Source: Prostheceraeus crozeri (lineage: Eukaryota > Platyhelminthes > Polycladida > Euryleptidae). From it: a DNA stretch of 64,000 bases. How positions within the stretch are numbered: the first letter of the stretch is position 1; every line of letters begins with the position of its first letter. The notes under the pieces were generated by a model. That model was not told the origin of the DNA. It did no database searches and worked only from the letters and a program-made list of their open reading frames with translations. The DNA lies in NCBI GenBank assembly GCA_907163375.1, contig CAJQUW010005245.1, positions 186,001 to 250,000 of the forward strand. Direction: 5' to 3'. Positions 60,101 through 64,000 of this stretch are shown here, piece after piece. Both the position numbers and the translations under genes were made by a program.

Positions 60101-61247
60101 TTGTCACAAGCTATTGAACTTCAATAACAATCACCGTAGCTCTTTTAGCATGCGTGATATCCGGTCAAGTGGATGAGCCTTTCAGTTCAGGTACCAGGGT
60201 GAACCCCTGATAGGGCGACATGACGGCACCCGGTAACCGGCTGCGTTTGCGTTAAGCAACTGGCGGAAGCATGACCATTGTCTTGGTTGATGGCGTGAAA
60301 GATAATTCCATGCTTGTTAAATTAATTGCAAAATTAAAAGCCTACAGCTGCGTAGTAATACAGAAATAATAGCTGCAATTTTATGATAACAGTATACTTG
60401 CGAATCGAATTGAAGATGTAGATAATATCATGTAAACATTTCATTAAAGTGCAGTTACTTTACAGCTATGATGGTTACTTGTGCACGTATAACTAATTCC
60501 GACTGCTTGATGATCTTTATCACTTTACCTTCGTTGCGATGTACATTCTACATGATGCTCGATTTGAAGATAACTTCACCGTTTTTGATCCATTGCGCAA
60601 AAGATAAAATAACATCACTAGAGTTACATGCCTGTTTAATGCACTGATTGCTCAAATTTCTATCCCGTCTAATCAACTGGTGAAATATAACAATGCAAAA
60701 ATATATGTCAATCATTTGAGAGATTGATGGCGGACCATTTAAAAATTGACCAAATGAAGGCCTTGATAAATGAATCTCATTGACAGACTTTTAAAGATAA
60801 ACTTTTATATATGTAGACTATATCTTTTTAAGACAAACTTTTTTACAGAAACACTTTTAAAGCTCTGTAATATTCAGGAAAGTGTGTAAAGCCGAATGTT
60901 TTTTGTTGAAAAATGTCAATATTCCACGCTTCTACAGACGTTTCTTTAATTAATAGTGCCGCATCGCGTAAGTCATGGACTGATCTGAAAATATAGTTTT
61001 AATTGCATTACATGTGTGCATTTAAGTTTTTGATACAATTGGATGATGTTTTGAAGCATGTAGAAGTTTGAATTTCAGTATTATACTGTTTCTTAATTTT
61101 TTTACTTCAACTTTTTTAATCTAAATTGAACAAATAATAAAAATTATGCCATCGTTGAAAATACATTCTACAAAAGTATGATAAAAAATCTCAAGTGAAA
61201 GTCAGAAAGTTCGAAAAAAGTCTCCTCTTGCCTCGGCGTTGACCATC
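57132..61247. other. No recognisable feature
   Basis: About 4 kb with no frame above 98 codons that I can assign. A GC-richer patch at about 60140-60290 (cacccggtaaccggctgcg) stands out in composition only and may be an undescribed repeat. Confidence 0.4.
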
Positions 61248-61335
61248 ATGGCAGGAGCCGCTGATCCACTGTTGACTGATTGTCCTTTCCTTGAGCGCTA
61301 TCCCCTGAGGCACATCTTTCATCAAATTCATTCTT
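61248..61335 (+). CDS. Candidate first coding exon (weak)
   Basis: An ATG in a favourable context (accatcatggc) opens a frame of 29 codons plus one base, MAGAADPLLTDCPFLERYPL and onward, up to a strong donor-like gtaagt at 61336. Local GC is above background. I recognise no protein family and see no downstream exon to which it could splice, so this may be chance. Confidence 0.18.
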
Positions 61336-61937
61336 GTAAGTTTCAGCCAACCAAGAAATCTAACCTGTCAAGCGAACTCGAAATGATCCGAGTAAATATT
61401 TGCAATACTCATTTGGATTTGATTATTTTGTTACCCTAGGAAGTACAGCACAAAATCTCAGCTGTCAATCAATCACGTAGACGTATGGATGTTTTGATAA
61501 TTCAACTTAAATCTGGAAACATTAGGGTACGTCCTTAACATTAGGAAAAAAGTAATTATCAGTGTAATTGATCATTGTAGTTAAATACGATGATCCGAGT
61601 ATTAGACTACCGACATACGATATCAACACAGAACTCCTTATTGTAGTGATTCTTGTAACAATTGCAACAATGTCTTGTCATTGGAATAGTTTTTCGTAAT
61701 TTCCGCTTGTATAGCGAACTTTTCTGTGAATACTCAGACAGACAAGGACGTGCAAGGGATGTGATTCACATAAGTACATTTTAGGGCATATAAGGCACAC
61801 GAATATATAAGAGATGGCTGATGGCGGTAGGACCATAATGAATCAGTGATGTGAATAATATCTGTTTTCTCTCACGAGTAATTTTGATGCCAGCAAGCTA
61901 AATACTTATATTTACGAATAAATATATGTGCACACAG

Positions 61938-61976
61938 CCGACATTTCGGGTCCAGACCCTTTCTCAAGGTAAGGCA
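61938..61976 (-). ncRNA. Degenerate hammerhead-like motif, left arm
   Basis: The minus strand reads cttgagaaa, gggtctggaccc, gaaatgtcggctgtg. GGGTC/GACCC forms a perfect stem II, and GAAA followed by TGTC fits the core. The CUGANGA box is altered (cttgaga). Confidence 0.4.
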
Positions 61977-62178
61977 GCAATAATACATAGAATGCATATA
62001 ATACATAGGCAGCAACAGGGATCATTTTGATAGGACTCCGACTCCGAATGGCAATTATATAAAGCCTAATTTTTTGAAAAACTGGTAACCTAAATCATAA
62101 ATCATTATATAGGCTTATCTGAACCTATTTTTAGTGATCATTGCTGTATCCATGGACATCGGCTGTATCAATTATCAA

Positions 62179-62361
62179 TCATTTCCGATAAAAGCTTATC
62201 AAATGTCGCTTTAAGTTGGATTCATACGACTGGGGTCCTCCCATCTTTTTCATATGTGCTTCACACGGTTTTTCTCCAGTCTCCACCAGGCAGGAAAATC
62301 CCCATTCTTCTCCAAAAAATGAGTACACTTTCGATTTTAATATGCGCTTTGGAGAAGCCAT
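62179..62361 (-). pseudogene. BED-zinc-finger-like transposase scrap
   Basis: A 61-codon frame from MASPKRILKSKVYSFFGEEW to a stop, with C...C (SCLVETGEKPCEAH) and SNLKRHL near the end. The order SKVWxxF - C..C - SNLxxHL is that of BED fingers in hAT transposases and their host descendants. Spacing is not perfect and the final His is replaced. No catalytic region follows. It sits inside the foldback, so it could be captured or a nested remnant. Confidence 0.4.
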
Positions 62362-62865
62362 CACACACGTTAACGTGAGGTAAGAGGTAATGTTCTCAAA
62401 CAAACTAGTATTTCATTTTTGTCTCTGATGTGACCTTTGGTGCGTGAGTGTGATCGAGACTAGGAAGGCTTGTCTTCTCTACTAAATCACGGAGTGAAAA
62501 GAAAATCCTTTTTTTCACTATCACGGCTCATTCCCTCAATAACTACAAGCTCTGCATGCACTGCTGTCTCGACTGTACTTTTGTTTGACAGAGAAAGTTG
62601 ACATCAAGACAATGACAGCTATGCACGAGGATAAATAATTTGTTTGTATTATATTTCGGGTCTAGTTATAGGCCGGAGTCCTATAATTTGAATAGACTCC
62701 GACTCCAGCGAAAATGATAGGACTCCGGGACTCCGAATCCGCATGCCTGGTAGGAAATAATACCAACATATATAGAATAGACGTCATGAGACAACCGGAG
62801 CTATGCTGCGTATCTACCGGGCCAGTTTAGACACTGTCATTTGTTGCAACCTTGCCTCGAGAAAG

Positions 62866-62899
62866 GGTCTGGAACGGAAACTTCGGCTGTGTATATATT
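62866..62899 (+). ncRNA. Degenerate hammerhead-like motif, right arm
   Basis: The plus strand reads ctcgagaaa, gggtctggaac, ggaaacttcggctgtg, the counterpart of the left-arm motif. Stem II is weakened and the cleavage triplet is changed. Confidence 0.35.
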
Positions 62900-62977
62900 T
62901 TCTATTCGTAATTATTTAACTTGCTAGCATTAAAATTACTGGGGAGAGAAAACAGATATTTTTCGCATTATTGATTC

Positions 62978-64000
62978 GGTACACAAATAGATACATACAG
63001 CTTTTTGCGCATCATTGTTTTCTTTTTTGTCTTACGTTTGGCACAGCGATATCTGAAAGAAAAAATACATGCTAGATCTCTAAAATCAGTGGATCAGGAA
63101 CACATTCCTTATATTGTGCCATTGGTTCTTTGTCCCGTACATGTAAATTCGCTTTAAGGATTTTCCTGTGATGCATCCTTCGTGCATGCACGCAGCACGG
63201 TATTGCTGTACAGGAGTTAAGCGAAGAAGGAGCAGCAGACAATCTTCTGTGGCTTGTTTGGTTTTTACAGCAGAAATTAATTAGCATTGATCACAGAAAT
63301 TCCTTGCAATTCTGACAATTCTATGTAAAACCATTATTGACTCATAACGCGCTTTCTGAATTAGAGAATCGTCTCTCTGTATTTTTTCAGCTTCGGTTGA
63401 TCTGTCCTGTCTTCAAAGGCTTCTCTTATTCTGTGATTCTTGTCTCTTTGTTTTGTTAATGATATACATACATTGGTACATTTGCTTTGTCGTTGGTAAT
63501 CCTGCTTATTTCTCAATCAGAAATCAAATAATTTGTGAATTGAATATAATCTGGCTCTTTGTGGATCTACTTATAAATATAATTGTAGAGTATAAATGTT
63601 ACAAATCTACTGCAGTACGATATACATGCTATCTGTAGACTGTTTTTGATATGCGCCTCAAGGGTGTTCCTCATTTTAATCGACATAAGATCGTCCCTAA
63701 TTGAAAGGCGACTTCTTTCCTAAGATGTTACGATGGATGTCATCGATGACGTGGTGATATATTGAAATATTGACCTATGAATTCCGATAAAAATGTGAAT
63801 ACTACAAATTTTGACTTCTCAGTAATGTTTTTTATTAGTGATTTGATATCCGTGAATATGTTTATGTAATATTTGGTACTTAGCGGTTTAATAGTCATGA
63901 ACTCATGAATCCAGGTGGCCAGGTAGGGGTCTATCTAAGGCTATTTACATGTATATGCAAAATACTCCCAAAAAATATAACCAAGGCACGCACTAATAGC
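62978..64000. other. No recognisable feature
   Basis: AT-rich DNA to the window edge; frames below 72 codons, none assigned. Confidence 0.45.

Larger units (their letters stand above)
61841..62977. mobile_element. PLE-derived foldback with ~137-bp arms and hammerhead-like motifs
   Basis: Left arm 61841-61981 and right arm 62841-62977 are reverse complements at roughly eight bases in ten, sharing tatctgttttctctc, ccagcaag-type words, cacagccga and ccagaccctttctc. Each arm contains a hammerhead-like core (see separate entries). Inverted pseudo-LTRs with such motifs are typical of PLEs, but no PLE protein lies between them. Instead there is a short BED-finger-like frame. Internal words aggactccgactcc recur at 62029-62044 and twice near 62690-62745. 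Confidence 0.6.

Noticed and set aside
60140-60290. GC-rich patch resembling a gene or repeat
   Set aside because: No open frame and only one copy seen; composition alone is not evidence.
1-64000. CRISPR array, operons, riboswitches, rRNA
   Set aside because: No regularly spaced identical repeats with unique spacers, no prokaryotic gene layout and no rRNA-like blocks; the window is eukaryotic.

Overview
This window looks like animal nuclear DNA, probably from a marine invertebrate; the species cannot be fixed from sequence alone. It is visibly AT-rich, has no operon-like gene packing, and has one clear protein exon with canonical splice sites. Most of the rest is transposon-derived. The mixture includes tRNA-derived SINEs, several families of non-LTR retrotransposon, Penelope-like elements (PLEs), a Tc1/mariner-type transposon, a hAT-type element and many foldback or MITE-like elements. 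This mix is typical of large invertebrate intergenic or intronic DNA.

Layout. 0-9 kb: a truncated SINE, a 1 kb terminal-inverted-repeat element that itself contains a long hairpin, a 70-bp minisatellite, a PLE with 163-bp inverted arms and a 12-bp target duplication, a SINE, and a hAT-type element with a perfect 8-bp duplication. 10-20 kb: a 1.06 kb element with about 30-bp inverted ends and a 9-bp duplication, a small MITE, a LINE tail, a second copy of the 1.06 kb element, and next to it the only recognisable host exon (a major facilitator superfamily transporter). 20-27 kb: a cluster of broken LINEs on both strands, one with a perfect 14-bp duplication. 27-40 kb: SINEs, a hammerhead-like motif, a PLE relic with its GIY-YIG segment upstream of the reverse transcriptase, more LINE debris and another PLE with inverted arms. 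40-52 kb: hairpins, SINEs and long stretches with nothing I can identify. 52.4-55.6 kb: a nested pair, a DD34E transposon inserted in a larger element studded with copies of a 17-bp motif. 55.9-64 kb: a SINE with its target duplication, a hairpin, a possible first exon, and a foldback element carrying hammerhead-like motifs and a BED-finger-like coding scrap.

I see no intact autonomous mobile element: every transposase or reverse transcriptase has frameshifts, stops or truncation. The window records successive insertions, several datable relative to one another by nesting. The host content I can support is one internal exon (18192-18524); its neighbouring exons are not visible, so its introns must be long or it is an isolated fragment. 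I found no rRNA, no free-standing tRNA gene and no CRISPR. All family assignments are by eye from motifs, without database searches.
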